A DNA stretch of 64,000 nucleotides from contig WOAB01000589.1 of NCBI GenBank assembly GCA_027886185.1, positions 6,763,001-6,827,000 of the forward strand. The letters run 5' to 3'. How positions within the stretch are numbered: position 1 is the stretch's first letter; each line of letters opens with the position of its first letter. The translations under genes and the position numbers were made by a program. Shown in pieces: positions 32,282-42,509 of this stretch. Source of the DNA: Rheum nobile. Taxonomy: Eukaryota > Streptophyta > Magnoliopsida > Caryophyllales > Polygonaceae. A model generated the notes under the pieces. That model worked only from the letters and a program-made list of their open reading frames with translations, had not been told where the DNA came from and made no database searches.

Positions 32282-32286
32282 GATAA

Positions 32287-33480
32287 AGCCCACAAAGAAT
32301 GGATTGCAATTTGTTGAATGCAGTCTGATTGACGACAAGTATGTGATACTCCACAACTTTTAATATTTCTGCCACAATGCGTTACGGTTACCAAAAAAAC
32401 CTTTCCTCATTACATGTTTTCCCACATGTGTAGGGGACAATGTATTAGAATAACTCTATGGCAGCCTTTGTGTGATGTGTTTATACGGAAGAACAAGCGG
32501 TGTGTCCCCAAGAATGTAGCCATATTTGCGTCAAGGAATTTAGAGGCACTTCTCAAGCAATTTCCTTGCCATTTATCACTACTTGATGCCCTTCCGTCTT
32601 TCTTGTCTTGCAGCTTAAAATTCTTTTCCAAATTGCGATCCTAATAGTGTCTGTATTTTCAAGTGATCTCTATCTGTCAAGGACATCAGCGTCTGCCATA
32701 TATGACAATGACGAAATCCCAACCGTTAATGCTATGAAACAAATCATGGGGTAAAGGTCTCAGAAATTGATTGGGTTGCATGAGATTTCTTAAAGCATCA
32801 TTCATACTAAATATAGGTACCTTTGTAGGAGTGCATAGATCCCCACAATTGCAGCTCTTTGAAAACCGCTCCCACCGAGACAGGGACACTATTGAAATTG
32901 TTGCGCAAGGGAAGGGATCAAAAGAGATCGAATAAGAAGGTGCTTTGCATTTACAAATTGCTATGATTTGAGTTCAATCATGGTATTGCTATCATTTCCT
33001 AATTTATATGCAAAAACACCAGCAATCTATTGCTATGAATTGCAAAATCAAATTTGAAGGCATCCAGACAAAAAAAAAGTTGGTACTATTTCTCATGCGG
33101 TGCTGGGAAGTGCAAAAAGGGGGTGACACATTCTGGAGGTAAATTTTGGTGCGATTCATGTTCAAAAATCTGTGAATTCCCACATACCAGGTATGTTTTA
33201 TTTTGCACATAGTTGTGAGAGTTGTTGTTCATGTTTCTCTCTTGTCTAATGAATCTATATCAGCACTTTGCAGTTACAGATTGCACATTGAAGTATCGAA
33301 TGGGACAAGAAATGTTGTGGTTACCGCTTTTGATGAGATCGCACAAGCACTAGTGAACAAGACAGCCAGCACATTACTTGAGGAAGTTGGCGTAAGGCAT
33401 TTGCCATTTCCTAAGTATTATGTACAACCAGTAATTGTATTTATAAAATCTTCGTATATGTACCTTATTTTGTAGGACAA
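32287..33480 (+). pseudogene. RPA70-like gene, 3' part
   Basis: Continues the gene cut at 21363: taking out the Tekay element and one TSD copy joins DIGKI to KPTKNGLQFVE in one frame. Near 33078-33195 a zinc-ribbon appears: SWYYFSCGAGKCKKGVTHSG then KFWCDSC, typical of the RPA70 C-terminal domain. After a GT..AG intron near 33190-33215 comes SYRLHIEVSNGTRNVVVTAF and DEIAQALVNKTASTLLEEVG, the last OB-fold strands. The 32380-33060 stretch is heavily broken. Further exons may lie up to about 33630. Confidence 0.6.
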
Positions 33481-33737
33481 CTCGGACGAAAGTGTGCTTC
33501 CCCCTGATATCAGTCAACTCCTAAACACATAGCACATTTTTTAACTGAAAACCCACACTTACTATGATCATGGGGCATATGAAAGCTTCACGTGCAGTAA
33601 AATAGTAGAGTGTCTCCCACTCTCAAAGGTATGTACGTATACCATTAAATATCACTATAGTACGCCTTTTTTCATATACCCTGATAACGCATATTGAGTT
33701 TTTTTATTTGTATCATACGCAACATAACAATTGTGAT

Positions 33738-34097
33738 TAGGGTTGAGCATATTCCGGTCCGGCCTGGAAATTTGGATCGGACCGGACCGGTCCTAACCGG
33801 TCCGGTCTTCAGTCCAGGGAATTTCGAAATTCCGGGTCCAGTCCGGTCCGACCCGGTGTTTTTAAAAAATCTTAAAATTTTAGGTTTTTTATATTTGAGG
33901 TTTAGGGTTTAGGGTAAATTATATTTAAGAGTAAATTATATTTAGATTTGAGGGTTTTTTCATGTTTAAATATAAGTAAATTATATTTAAATTTAATAAA
34001 ACCCATTTAAATTTAATAAAACCCATTTAAATTTAATAAAACCCTAAACCGGTCCAAATCCGGTCCAAATAGGACCGGTCCGATCCGGACCCGGTCA
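33738..34097. mobile_element. Broken hAT-like repeat, GGTCCGG-rich arms
   Basis: Starts TAGGGTTGAGCATATTCCGG and has arms dense in ACCGGTCCGG on both sides of an AT-rich centre with repeated AAATTTAATAAAACCCATTT. The expected matching right end (TGCTCAACCCTA) is missing, so it is truncated at about 34097. Confidence 0.5.
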
Positions 34098-34310
34098 TAT
34101 AAAGTTATAAAAATCTCAATTTTGTTTAAGTGTAAAGATTCAGATCACTTACAGATATGAAGGTTATATATATGAAATTTGTACACTATCATACATCAAT
34201 ATTTTAGTTTAACATCTTGATTTGTTAAACTTTTAGAAAGATTTACTATACTTAAAAACAAATATTTAAGTACCAAAAGAAACAAATTTTAATAAGAAAA
34301 TTTTATTTAA

Positions 34311-34640
34311 CCTAATGTTTTATCACCAATTATGTGGCCTTTGAATTGATTTATTTTATGAAAATTTGTGAGTATGTAGTAATATAAGGAAATATATACT
34401 TCTTTTACCAAACAGAAAATATATACTACTCATTGTAGCCAAATGTTTCATCATTAATTGTATGGCCTTTGAATTTATTTATTTTCTTTTTAAGGTCGTA
34501 GTAATACAAGAAAATATATACTTCTCATTATAGCCTAATATATTATCTCCAATTTTATGGCCTTTGTATTTATTTATTTATTGGAAATTTGTTGAGTTTG
34601 TAGTAATATAAGATAATATATACTTCTCATTTTCAAAAGA
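34311..34640. repeat. Three diverged ~105-bp tandem repeats
   Basis: Copies start near 34311, 34437 and 34531; each contains a TTTTAT or TCATCA core, TATGGCCTTTG(A/T)ATTTATTTATT, GTAGTAATA and AATATATACTTCTCATT. AT-rich, no coding potential. Confidence 0.7.
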
Positions 34641-35384
34641 AAAAATAAAAAAATTCAAAACAAAGAAAATGTTGAAATCATATTAAAAATATGTCAATCG
34701 ATTATAAAGTTACAATGTTGAGTTTTAAAATTACAATTAGTGAATGATTTTATATAGCCTTCAAGGTATCATTTTTATTTTATTAAAACATTATTATAAT
34801 ACGTGTAAATAATATTTTTATTCATTATTCTTTTTCACTAATATTATGAGTAATATTTCTAATATGAAGTAGACACATAATTTGAATATCTTTTATAATA
34901 TGATATATATGTTTATTAGAAATGTATAAAGAATGAAATTAATATTATACTAAAAAAATTATAAATAGATACTGTGTATGACAAGAGCACTGAGTAGGTA
35001 TAAAATAAAAGTAAATTTATTATGTACCATTTGGCAAAGAAATGCAGCTCTTATTACTAATTTCAACAACAAAATCATATCCCATCCCCACTTAGAATTT
35101 TCAACTCAACCCACACATTTCATTTTTGAAAAAAAAAAAGTATACTCCAGCTATATCATATGCCGGGTCGCCCACTCATTCTCACATACTCGTTGGTTAA
35201 TTTTTAGTTGTACTCTTAATTTTTACATTTTACTTAAAAATATTATTTTTATAAAATTTTAAGACAATTTATCATATAAAATCAAATCGTCTAAATGGTA
35301 ATGACTAATGAGCGACTAAATTTAGAAAAAATTCTAATAAGACAAATAAAAGTGAACAAAGGTAATAGGAAATTATGTTTGTCT
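34641..35384. other. AT-rich interval, no gene seen
   Basis: No supported ORF, repeat unit or promoter. Short frames at 34978-35262 and 35295-35513 are AT-rich chance frames. Confidence 0.5.
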
Positions 35385-35454
35385 GACAATCTTGATATAA
35401 TTTTACACGATTATTTTTCGACGCATAGGCATTTTTTCCGTTTAGCACATAGGC

Positions 35455-35572
35455 TCCACACGTTACGTGTGGAGCCTTACCACACGTTACGTGTGGTTGT
35501 ACCTTACACGTAACGTGTGGAGCCATACCACACGTTACGTGTGGGTATACACCACCCGTAACGTGTGGTATT
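35455..35572. repeat. Left cluster of CACACGTTACGTGTG palindromes
   Basis: Five copies in about 118 bp, mostly perfect (CCACACGTTACGTGTGG, TACACGTAACGTGTGG), spaced 7-12 bp apart. Confidence 0.9.
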
Positions 35573-36060
35573 TTAGTATATTAAATTGTTTAGTTATAGT
35601 ATACTTTAGGGTATTTGTGTATGTCATATTATTGTATATTTTTAGTATTTATTTGTGGTTCAATGTTGATTTATTGATTATTTTATATATATTATAATGT
35701 TGTGTATGAATGTTGTATCATATTATTGTTTATTTTTAGGGTTTATTTGTTTATCTAAAATTAATAAAAAAAACACCCCAAAATAATCAACCTAGAAGAC
35801 AGAATAGAATTATTTATTACGTTGGATGACTACAACCACATTTATCTCAAAATAAAGTAAATAATACATGTTCTTCACCTTCTTCATAAACTTAGAAACC
35901 CTAACACAAAATAAATGACATCGTCTAGTTGCATTTGAAGAAATTAGGATAGTCTCTGGTAAAAGTTCGCTTCCTATCATATCTCTGCTTTGATAAAATT
36001 GATTGCTCCCTACAAAGGTTGATAGTATGTAAACAACATTACACAAAAGATACGACATCA

Positions 36061-36381
36061 AGGCAGTATACGATGTACATCATTATATAGTTTGAGGTTA
36101 TACCTACGCATCTTATCCACATCTTGTAAAAGTTTTTGATTTTTCTTAACAAGATCTTGATTCTCCTTAACAAGATCTTGTTTTTCCCGCCATTGTTGTC
36201 GAATAATCGCGTGTGCCCTGTCCTCGTATATAGGATCAATCCACTTCCTGTAAAAACACCCCAGTCTTGGGCATCCCCAATACCTTCTTCCGTAGTTCCA
36301 CTGCAAATCCCAAGTACGGACAATGGCTTTCAAATTACACGCGCATAGTGGGTTTGTTGATGATTCGGATGAAGATGCCAT
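36061..36381 (-). CDS. GRF-type zinc-finger protein with coiled coil
   Basis: A complete 107-residue protein from MASSSESS. Residues 12-47 read CACNLKAIVRTWDLQWNYGR, RYWGCP, CFYRKWIDP: the CxC...GRRYxxCP...C pattern and final W-D of a GRF zinc finger, a small nucleic-acid-binding fold. Residues about 55-95 form a charged coiled coil (KENQDLVKKNQKLLQDVDKM). The gene has a TATA box (36548-36554) and a leader intron (36405-36479), so it looks transcribable. It lies within the palindrome-rich inverted-repeat element and probably belongs to it. GRF-finger ORFs of unknown role are common in plant genomes, often in repeats. Function is not known. Confidence 0.7.
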
Positions 36382-36404
36382 TATTTGTTATAGTGCTTGG
36401 TTTC

Positions 36405-36479
36405 CTACAAATATCATGAATCCATTAATATAAAAAATTGGGGATAATAAATCAAAAGAAACTGGAAGAAGAAGCTTAC
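36405..36479 (-). other. Intron in the leader of the GRF zinc-finger gene
   Basis: Donor TTGTGG/GTAAGC at 36479 and acceptor ATTTGTAG/GAAACC at 36405 give a 75-base GT-AG intron 24 bases upstream of the ATG. Confidence 0.55.
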
Positions 36480-36547
36480 CCACAATTGAATCTTCAAGCG
36501 TCGCTTGTGTTGGACTTGTTGTAGAGAACAAACAACCCTAATGCCTC

Positions 36548-36554
36548 TTATATA
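36548..36554 (-). promoter_or_regulatory. TATA box of the GRF zinc-finger gene
   Basis: TATATAAG on the minus strand, about 170 bp upstream of the ATG, followed by an ATG-free pyrimidine-rich leader. Confidence 0.5.
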
Positions 36555-36680
36555 GTGAAAAGCAATGTGTTTGACAACTAATATACAGCTGTATATAAAT
36601 GTAGTATATAATGACCTCAACCACTAGCATTAATGAACTCAACCACTAGCATTAATAATTTCTCAACAATCATTTACCAC

Positions 36681-36915
36681 TCTAAACCCTAAACCCTAAT
36701 TAAAAGTTCATCTCCTCAATCTCACAAACAAGGTAACTAAAATATCTGATTCACCCTTATTAATTAAAGATAAATAGTTAACCCTAACCTTAACCCTAAC
36801 CCTAAACCCTAAACCTAAACCACGTTACCCTAAACCCTACCCCAATACCATATCCCTAAACCCTAAACCCCAAACCCTAACCCTACCCCAAGCCCTACCC
36901 CAAACCCTAACAAAA
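36681..36915. repeat. Telomere-like repeats (CCCTAAA type), degenerate
   Basis: Mixed CCCTAAA, CCCTAAC, CCCTACC and CCTAAAC units cluster at 36681-36705 and 36780-36910. They match the plant telomere unit in the CCCTAAA orientation but are irregular. They lie inside the inverted-repeat element, not at a chromosome end. Confidence 0.85.
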
Positions 36916-37874
36916 AGCTTCATACGCCTAAACCTTGAACCACACGTAACGTGTGGACGCCATGAGCGTAACTGCTTGCCTTGCTGCTGGAACCTCAAGG
37001 GTGGCACCGACTGTATATGAACATATTTAAGCAATCCATCGGACTTATTTAAAATAAGATTAATAATTAAAACAAATAAAGTTACATGCAACTTACAATG
37101 CGCTGGTACAGGAGGTACGCCACGTGGTTCACTAAACTCTTCAGGAGTTCAGGGCTCTCCGGACCTCCAGGAACGCTCACCCGCAGTTCAGGGTCATATC
37201 TCACATTCTTCCTTGACCGGGGCGGTTTTGCCCGCGAAGAAGAGGCTTCTTGAGGCTCCTTGTCCACGTCCGGAGCGTCATCTCTTGGCATCCAGGCATT
37301 GCTGGACTGGTCCTGAGTCCCCCATGTATTGGCCTGATCCTACATTTATTAAATAGATTAGAAATAATTACATTTTTTAACTAATTCAGGTTATACTAAA
37401 TGTACTTACCGTAGGCTGATGATAGGGAGCATTCGGGTACACTGCCGGGTTCTCCCACGGGTTGTGCTGATCTTCATCCCCCTGATAATAATGCGAAGGG
37501 CTATGATGATGAGGGCTCAGATGCGGCGGTAGTACCGGCGGACTAAAATTCCGCCCGTAGTAGTTATTTTGATCTATTGTATCAGAATAACCATGCAGCG
37601 GGCTCCCTTGGTAGTCCGGGTAGATCTGAGGCTCAGAGTCTGCCCTACCTCCATGAAACGAAGGCACCGCCATTAAGCTCTGAACTCCTATCATGCCAGC
37701 AACCCCACTACTGCTACCGGCTCCAGTCTGATATGCGTCGGTCTCATCATCCCGGTAGCTGACATTCCTCCGTTGCCTCCTCTCCGACCTGTTCACCTCT
37801 TCGTCAGTCCTAAACGACTGTTCGCGTTGAAGGTTGCGGCGTCTCCTACGTTCGGTTCTTTCCCCAGACTCCAT
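36837..37874 (-). pseudogene. Last exons of an unidentified Pro/Arg-rich element gene
   Basis: Exon A (37874-37410) encodes an Arg-rich start (ERRRRRNLQ), then a Pro/His/Tyr-rich region, and ends at a GTAAGT donor. Exon B (37338-37099) reads TWGTQDQSSNAWMPRDDAPD, then ASSSRAKPPRSRKNVRYDPE and LLKSLVNHVAYLLYQRI before another GTAAGT. Exon C starts at about 37011 after a TATACAG acceptor and runs through the telomere-like repeats to a stop at 36837. The first ATG is directly preceded by CAG, like a splice acceptor, so exon A is probably internal and the upstream exons are lost. I do not recognise the protein; it resembles tails of plant element-borne genes. Confidence 0.45.
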
Positions 37875-37879
37875 CTGCG

Positions 37880-38065
37880 GTTATATATCAAAATATATTA
37901 ATCAAAATAATATATTTTGATATCATTTTTATCAAAATAATATAATCAAAATATTATCAAAATAATATAATCAAAATATAATCAAAATAATATAATCAAA
38001 ATAATATAATTCAAATATTATCAAAATAATATAATTAAAATATTATCAAAATAATATTTTGAGTC
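37880..38065. repeat. AT-rich microsatellite (ATCAAAATAATATA units)
   Basis: Repeated TATCAAAATAATATAATC words over about 180 bp, with no coding sequence. Confidence 0.8.
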
Positions 38066-38124
38066 GGAGAGTCGCCGACATGTCGCCGGAGAATCGTCGG
38101 CGGCTCGCCGGTGACTCGCCGGCG

Positions 38125-38345
38125 ATCCACTCGTTACGTGTGGATGCGGAGTTCGAATGAATGGAGGATGAAGCAAAATCTGGCTTTTAAAGCCAGATCT
38201 CCTCCACACATAACGTGTGGCATAAACCCACACGTAACGCGTGTATGCGCTTCACACGTAACGTGTGGAGGTTCGTCACACGTTACGTGTGGGGCTTGAA
38301 CGGATCACTTCCTGTACGTAACGTGGAAAACATCTTCCCACATTA
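38125..38345. repeat. Right cluster of CACACGTAACGTGTG palindromes
   Basis: Six perfect to degenerate copies (CACTCGTTACGTGTGG, CACACATAACGTGTGG, CACACGTAACGCGTG, CACACGTAACGTGTGG, CACACGTTACGTGTGG, TACGTAACGTGG). This mirrors the left cluster. Confidence 0.9.
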
Positions 38346-38429
38346 CGCGCGAGCCTATGCGCCAAACGGCAAAAATGCTTATACGCCAAATAGTAGAGGC
38401 CTAATTTTATTAAGGCGTTAGTCTAGTAA

Positions 38430-39043
38430 TCTAATTGAATTGGGTTCACAACCCAAAAGATTCCACATGCGAAACATCACTTCACTTTACTAAGAGCTGA
38501 TGATATTGTAAGCCATGGCTGCAAATCACATATCAAAAGCTACCATCCATTTACTTTTTTTTTAATTAGAATAAAATGCAACTATTTTCAATCTTCAAAA
38601 TGAAAGATTAGGCTTCAGTTTGTACCAATCGCCACAAGACATTGTTTCATAGCCAAACCGGCAATTTTTGCAGTAAAAGTTAACTAGTACTCCGTATAAC
38701 TTAATGTGTACTTTGGTTAATGGCGATGAGCGAACAATCCCATAACCCAAAACATAACTAGGGCAAATCAAGAAGAATCACAAGCCAATGAATTCTGCTA
38801 TATGTATATATACATCATAAACCGATACTAGTAATGATATAAATATTTTATATATGTATACAAAGAACAAAAAATCCAAGCCGGATACATAATATGCGAA
38901 AATTAAAACACCAAAAAAACGAAAAACAAATCCCTCCAATCCATCATATAACTCATCAGCAACAGCCTCTCATTCCTCTAATTCCACCAACAAAATGGGA
39001 CAAATTAACATTAAAAAAAAGAAAGAAAATGAAATGGAATGGC
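38430..39043. other. 3' flank of the AG-peptide gene
   Basis: The stretch to the left of the minus-strand AG-peptide gene probably includes its 3' untranslated region; no other gene or repeat is seen. Confidence 0.45.
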
Positions 39044-39238
39044 TCAGTAGAGGAAGCCGAAGGCGAGGGCGAAGACGGAGGCGAAGGCGGCAGCTGGGCC
39101 GAATGTGGCGGCGGCTGAGGTGGGGCCAGGGGCGGGAGTGGAGGCCGGAGAGTCCTGAGCGGTGGCGTTCTGGACGGCGAAGACGGCGATGAGCATCACC
39201 AGCACGGCAGCGAAAAGCCTCATTCTCATGGCCTCCAT
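39044..39238 (-). CDS. Arabinogalactan peptide (AG-peptide), host gene
   Basis: A 64-residue protein with the full layout of a classical AG-peptide. A signal peptide (MRLFAAVLVMLIAVFAVQNA, cleavage after about residue 27) is followed by a short mature part rich in Pro, Ala, Ser and Thr (SPASTPAPGPTS), where Pro would be hydroxylated and carry arabinogalactan. A hydrophobic C-terminal tail (FASVFALAFGFLY) serves as GPI-anchor signal. The product sits at the outer face of the plasma membrane and in the wall; such proteins act in cell growth and signalling. Length fits the family (about 60 residues). Three Met codons lie close together; the first is chosen. High GC against an AT-rich background and a well-placed TATA box support a live gene. 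It appears intronless. Confidence 0.88.
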   Translation of the reverse strand: MEAMRMRLFAAVLVMLIAVFAVQNATAQDSPASTPAPGPTSAAATFGPAAAFASVFALAFGFLY

Positions 39239-39350
39239 CTCTCTATTGGATGCTTCGAAACTCTCTCGTTTTCTTTGAAGGAAAAAGAATTGAAGAGAGG
39301 ATTTCGCAGCAGGCAGATTTGAGATGGAGGTGGGTTTAGGGAAACTCCCA

Positions 39351-39357
39351 ATTTATA
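39351..39357 (-). promoter_or_regulatory. TATA box of the AG-peptide gene
   Basis: TATAAAT on the minus strand, about 115 bp upstream of the ATG, followed by an ATG-free leader containing TCTTCAATTC and GAGAGAG runs. Confidence 0.6.
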
Positions 39358-39419
39358 ACAGAGAATTGAGCGTGGAAGGGCGATAATCACGGGCAGTGAT
39401 GACCGTTGCAACGGTCATA

Positions 39420-40330
39420 TCTTTTTCTTCTTATTTTAGCTGTAATTTGCTTTCCACTTTCGACGCTGCTATTTATGAATTGTGAATTATGATGATGTTT
39501 TTTAATGATTTGAATATTTTAATACTATTTTTTTAACTTATGTCCTAAAAACATAGATTAAGGTTTTTTATATAGAAAATTTTAATTATATGTTAAGTTT
39601 TTTTTTTAAAATAATTTATTTTAAATGAGTACTCTTTTTTATTTAGAATTTATTTTTTTTAGTAAAATTTTTTAATCTATGTCCTAAAATCATAGATTAG
39701 ACAAACCGATTTTAATAACTTGTATTTTTGTGATGATGTGCTGCGTTTTGGGATGAACTATACCAAAGTTATTTTTGTAGATTTAATGACTTGCATATAG
39801 TACTATAGTATATGATTTGTTTGGTAATATTTTTTATAAAGGCTTTATCATTAGTATATAATCTAGTTTTTGTTATAAAAGAAGTTTTGAAGGTTGTGCG
39901 ACTTTAATTTAAAATTGAAAGAGGGTAATTGAAAAATAAAAATATTATAACTAAAATTGTGAAACACCATTATTATAAATAAAAATGTACGACAATGTCT
40001 TTATAAATTCTGGCCAAACAAATCATAAGGCAATAACTGTAGGATTTATTTTATTATAATAATAAAAGGAAAAATAGAAGGGGCGCCCACTGCCCGCAAC
40101 CCGTAGCCAATGCGAAGAAGACAAGATGCCAGAAGAGAAGGTGGAGTACAGCTGTCTACTATACCGAGAAGGCAGAGTATTGATGAGGTTGGTGGGGGGA
40201 CCCCTATACAAACGGCTGTCAAAGTCATTGCTTGCCTGTTAAACCATATTTGTCTGTTGGGGATTCGCTTTACTTCTCCTTCTCACTATGCTTTACTTCT
40301 CCTTCTCATTGCTCGCCTGTTTCAACATTA
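39420..40330. other. Upstream flank of the AG-peptide gene, no further gene
   Basis: AT-rich. Two related stem-loops, at about 39533-39562 and 39673-39699 (TAATCTATG-TCCTAAAAT-CATAGATTA), are the only structured elements seen. The ORFs at 40023-40367 have no support. Confidence 0.5.
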
Positions 40331-40333
40331 TAA

Positions 40334-41542
40334 GAGCATCCACAGTGCAAGTTTTTTAGTCATTTAATATACTAAATTTTTTAGCTACAATTTTTTTTTT
40401 TTTAATTCTCTCTTCGATTCCTTAGTAAAAAACCCTTAAAAAATCAACAAAGTATAAGTCGTGTTTGGTTCATGTATTTTGTTTTGTTAAAATCAAGTCA
40501 AACCTATCCCATTTTGAGACAAAAAGAGAAGCAATCCAAACAAAGTCTAATGTCACATGTCAACTTCTAGTGAAGAAAGAGGAGTGTTAAATGGGTTGAT
40601 TTTGTGATTTTTAAATATATTTTCAGCCTAAATAATTAAGAAATTTATGGAAATAATATTTTCAATATTTTCCTTTTCTTTCCCTCTTTCAATAGACACC
40701 CATTGTCTACATATTTTTTGTAAAAATATTTTTCGAAAATAAGCAATATACTTATATAAATAATAAAAAAAGTATCATAGAATTGAAGTATATGAATTTA
40801 ATTTATATATTATATAAAATATTATAATATAAAGTAAAAATTTAAAATCAATACATTTTAATATAAAATAAATACATTGTGAGACATAAATGATAAAACC
40901 TACTATATTACATTAACATTAAACATGAAATTCAAGATATTACAAGACATTTCACATTATATTACACAATACTCCCAAACATAACTAAAGTCGCGTGTTA
41001 TGTTTTTGGGTGTGAAATTCATGTTCTTGTTCTTATTTATTTTCAATTTTACATTTCTAATGTACTTTATGTTTTTGGGTGTGATGTTAGTATGTGATGT
41101 TCTTGTTTTAATGTAATTTCGTTTTTTCATTATAATAAAGTTGAGTGTTATTTGCGTTTTATTAAAATTTTAGACCTAAAATATTGATTGTATACATTCA
41201 ATTTACAAATTAGGTACACAACGTATTTATGAACAAATTGAAAATTGCAAACGTATTTATCAAATATAAAAATTTAACTAAATTTTAAATTTATTAATAA
41301 AATATTATTTGATATTAATACGATTGCATTTTAATTACGTTTTAGCTAATGTAATTTAAGATTTACTATTCAAACTATTATTATATATTTAAATAGTTGA
41401 TGGATAAATAAAGATGTAGTTAAAAAACTTGGGTTAAAAAACTAGGAATGTAAAGAAAAAGTGAATTGGGTTTTTTAGATGAGGTAAATAATAAAAAAAA
41501 GGCTAAGAAAACCCCTAAAAAACTCTTGCATTGTGGGTGCTC
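40334..41542. mobile_element. Harbinger-type non-autonomous element, TSD TAA
   Basis: Ends GAGCATCCACAGTGCAAG and (reverse) GAGCACCCACAATGCAAGAG form an inverted repeat that continues imperfectly into TTTTTTAG. TAA flanks both sides (40331-40333, 41543-41545). The 1.2-kb interior is AT-rich with no transposase. Confidence 0.75.
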
Positions 41543-41545
41543 TAA

Positions 41546-41918
41546 GTCGTTTTAGGATTTTTAGGTAATTAATTAAAAGAGAGTTATGAAAATTGTTGTT
41601 GTAATTTATTTTTATTAACCATTTTTGTTCTAAATTCTTTATTCATTGACTCAAGAGTGTAGTTATTATTTATTATATGAAAAGATTGAGAAAAAAACGT
41701 AAGATTTTAAGAATATTTAATATTTTTTAAAATATCGTGTCTTAGGCTAAAACGATACATATTTTAAATCGGATGGAGTATTTTTTTAATTCGGAATTTT
41801 ATAGTAAAATTTGAGGTAGAAAATATCTTTTGGGTGTACAGCAACGGATAAGGCGTTGCCACATGTCGGATGGCGACTGGAGTGACAGTTGGTTCCAGAT
41901 GAATATGGACTAATTTTC
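41546..41918. other. AT-rich interval, no gene seen
   Basis: A CGGATGGAGTA block at 41770-41780 looks like one worn Stowaway end without its partner. Nothing else is supported. Confidence 0.4.
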
Positions 41919-41920
41919 TA

Positions 41921-42179
41921 CTCCCTCCGTCCCATAATGTTTGTCCTGTTTTGATTGGGCACATTTGTCGAGTCGAGTTTTGTATCGTTAATATCTCTAA
42001 TTACATATTAATAAAAATTACAACTTTTTGATATTATCAAAGTACTTGTTGAGACGAATTAAACAAGACCCCACATGACTATGTTTTTTTTTATATATTG
42101 AAAGAAATCTTTAAAATTCTCTTCAACTATGAATAGTATAAAAAAACGAAACAGGACAAGCATTATGGGACGGAGGGAG
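41921..42179. mobile_element. Stowaway MITE, TSD TA
   Basis: Terminal inverted repeats CTCCCTCCGTCCCATAATG / CATTATGGGACGGAGGGAG with TA at 41919-41920 and 42180-42181. 259 bp, non-coding; classic Tc1/mariner-derived Stowaway. Confidence 0.92.
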
Positions 42180-42509
42180 TACTACCGTGTTAAGCGAAGA
42201 GGGGGCTGGAACCCTAGTTCCCATTTTCAATGCGACAGTCAAAGGGATAGACCATCGAAATTTCAACAAAGTTTTGGATATTTTTTTTATGTAAGATTTA
42301 GGTTGTTATCAAGATTTGAAAATTAGATTATAGCATTTCTTTGGATGAAATACGGTGTTTTGAATTGGCCAGAATATCATATAGTAAAATTATGTTATTA
42401 CGTTTTGCAATATATTCAATTATCAAATTGATTTCATTAAAAATATGATTAATTTGTTAATGACAGTAATAAGTATAGGATATCAGAGATGATGATCTCC
42501 ATCTTTCAT

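Larger units (their letters stand above)
21359..32286 (+). mobile_element. Near-complete Tekay/Del chromovirus, TSD GATAA
   Basis: The element occupies 21364-32281 (10.9 kb), flanked by GATAA at 21359-21363 and 32282-32286. It has LTRs of 2380 and 2354 bp, a tRNA-Met primer site, a leader ORF, gag, protease, RT, RNase H, integrase with a chromodomain-like tail, and a polypurine tract. Gag-pol is broken by one stop (26122-26124) and one frameshift (about 27750). It lies inside an RPA70-like gene. Confidence 0.92.
35385..38425. mobile_element. Inverted-repeat element with CACACGTTACGTGTG palindromes
   Basis: About 60-90 bp of imperfect terminal inverted repeat: left CGACGCATAGGC, TTTTTTCCGTTTAGCACATAG; right, read in reverse, GGCGTATAAGCATTTTTGCC, GTTTGGCGCATAGG. 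Inside each end lies a cluster of the palindrome CACACGT(T/A)ACGTGTG (35455-35572 and 38125-38330), with another copy at 36941-36956. The element carries a GRF zinc-finger gene, the last exons of a second gene and telomere-like repeats, all on the minus strand. Termini and TSD could not be fixed. It is probably a DNA transposon derivative that has lost its transposase. Confidence 0.55.

Noticed and set aside
38400..38425. GTCTAGT as the Helitron 3' end for the RPA-bearing unit
   Set aside because: No GC-rich hairpin precedes it, and it coincides with the inverted end of the palindromic element.
41700..41785. Second Stowaway MITE
   Set aside because: Only one worn end (CGGATGGAGTA) is visible; no partner or TA duplication was found.
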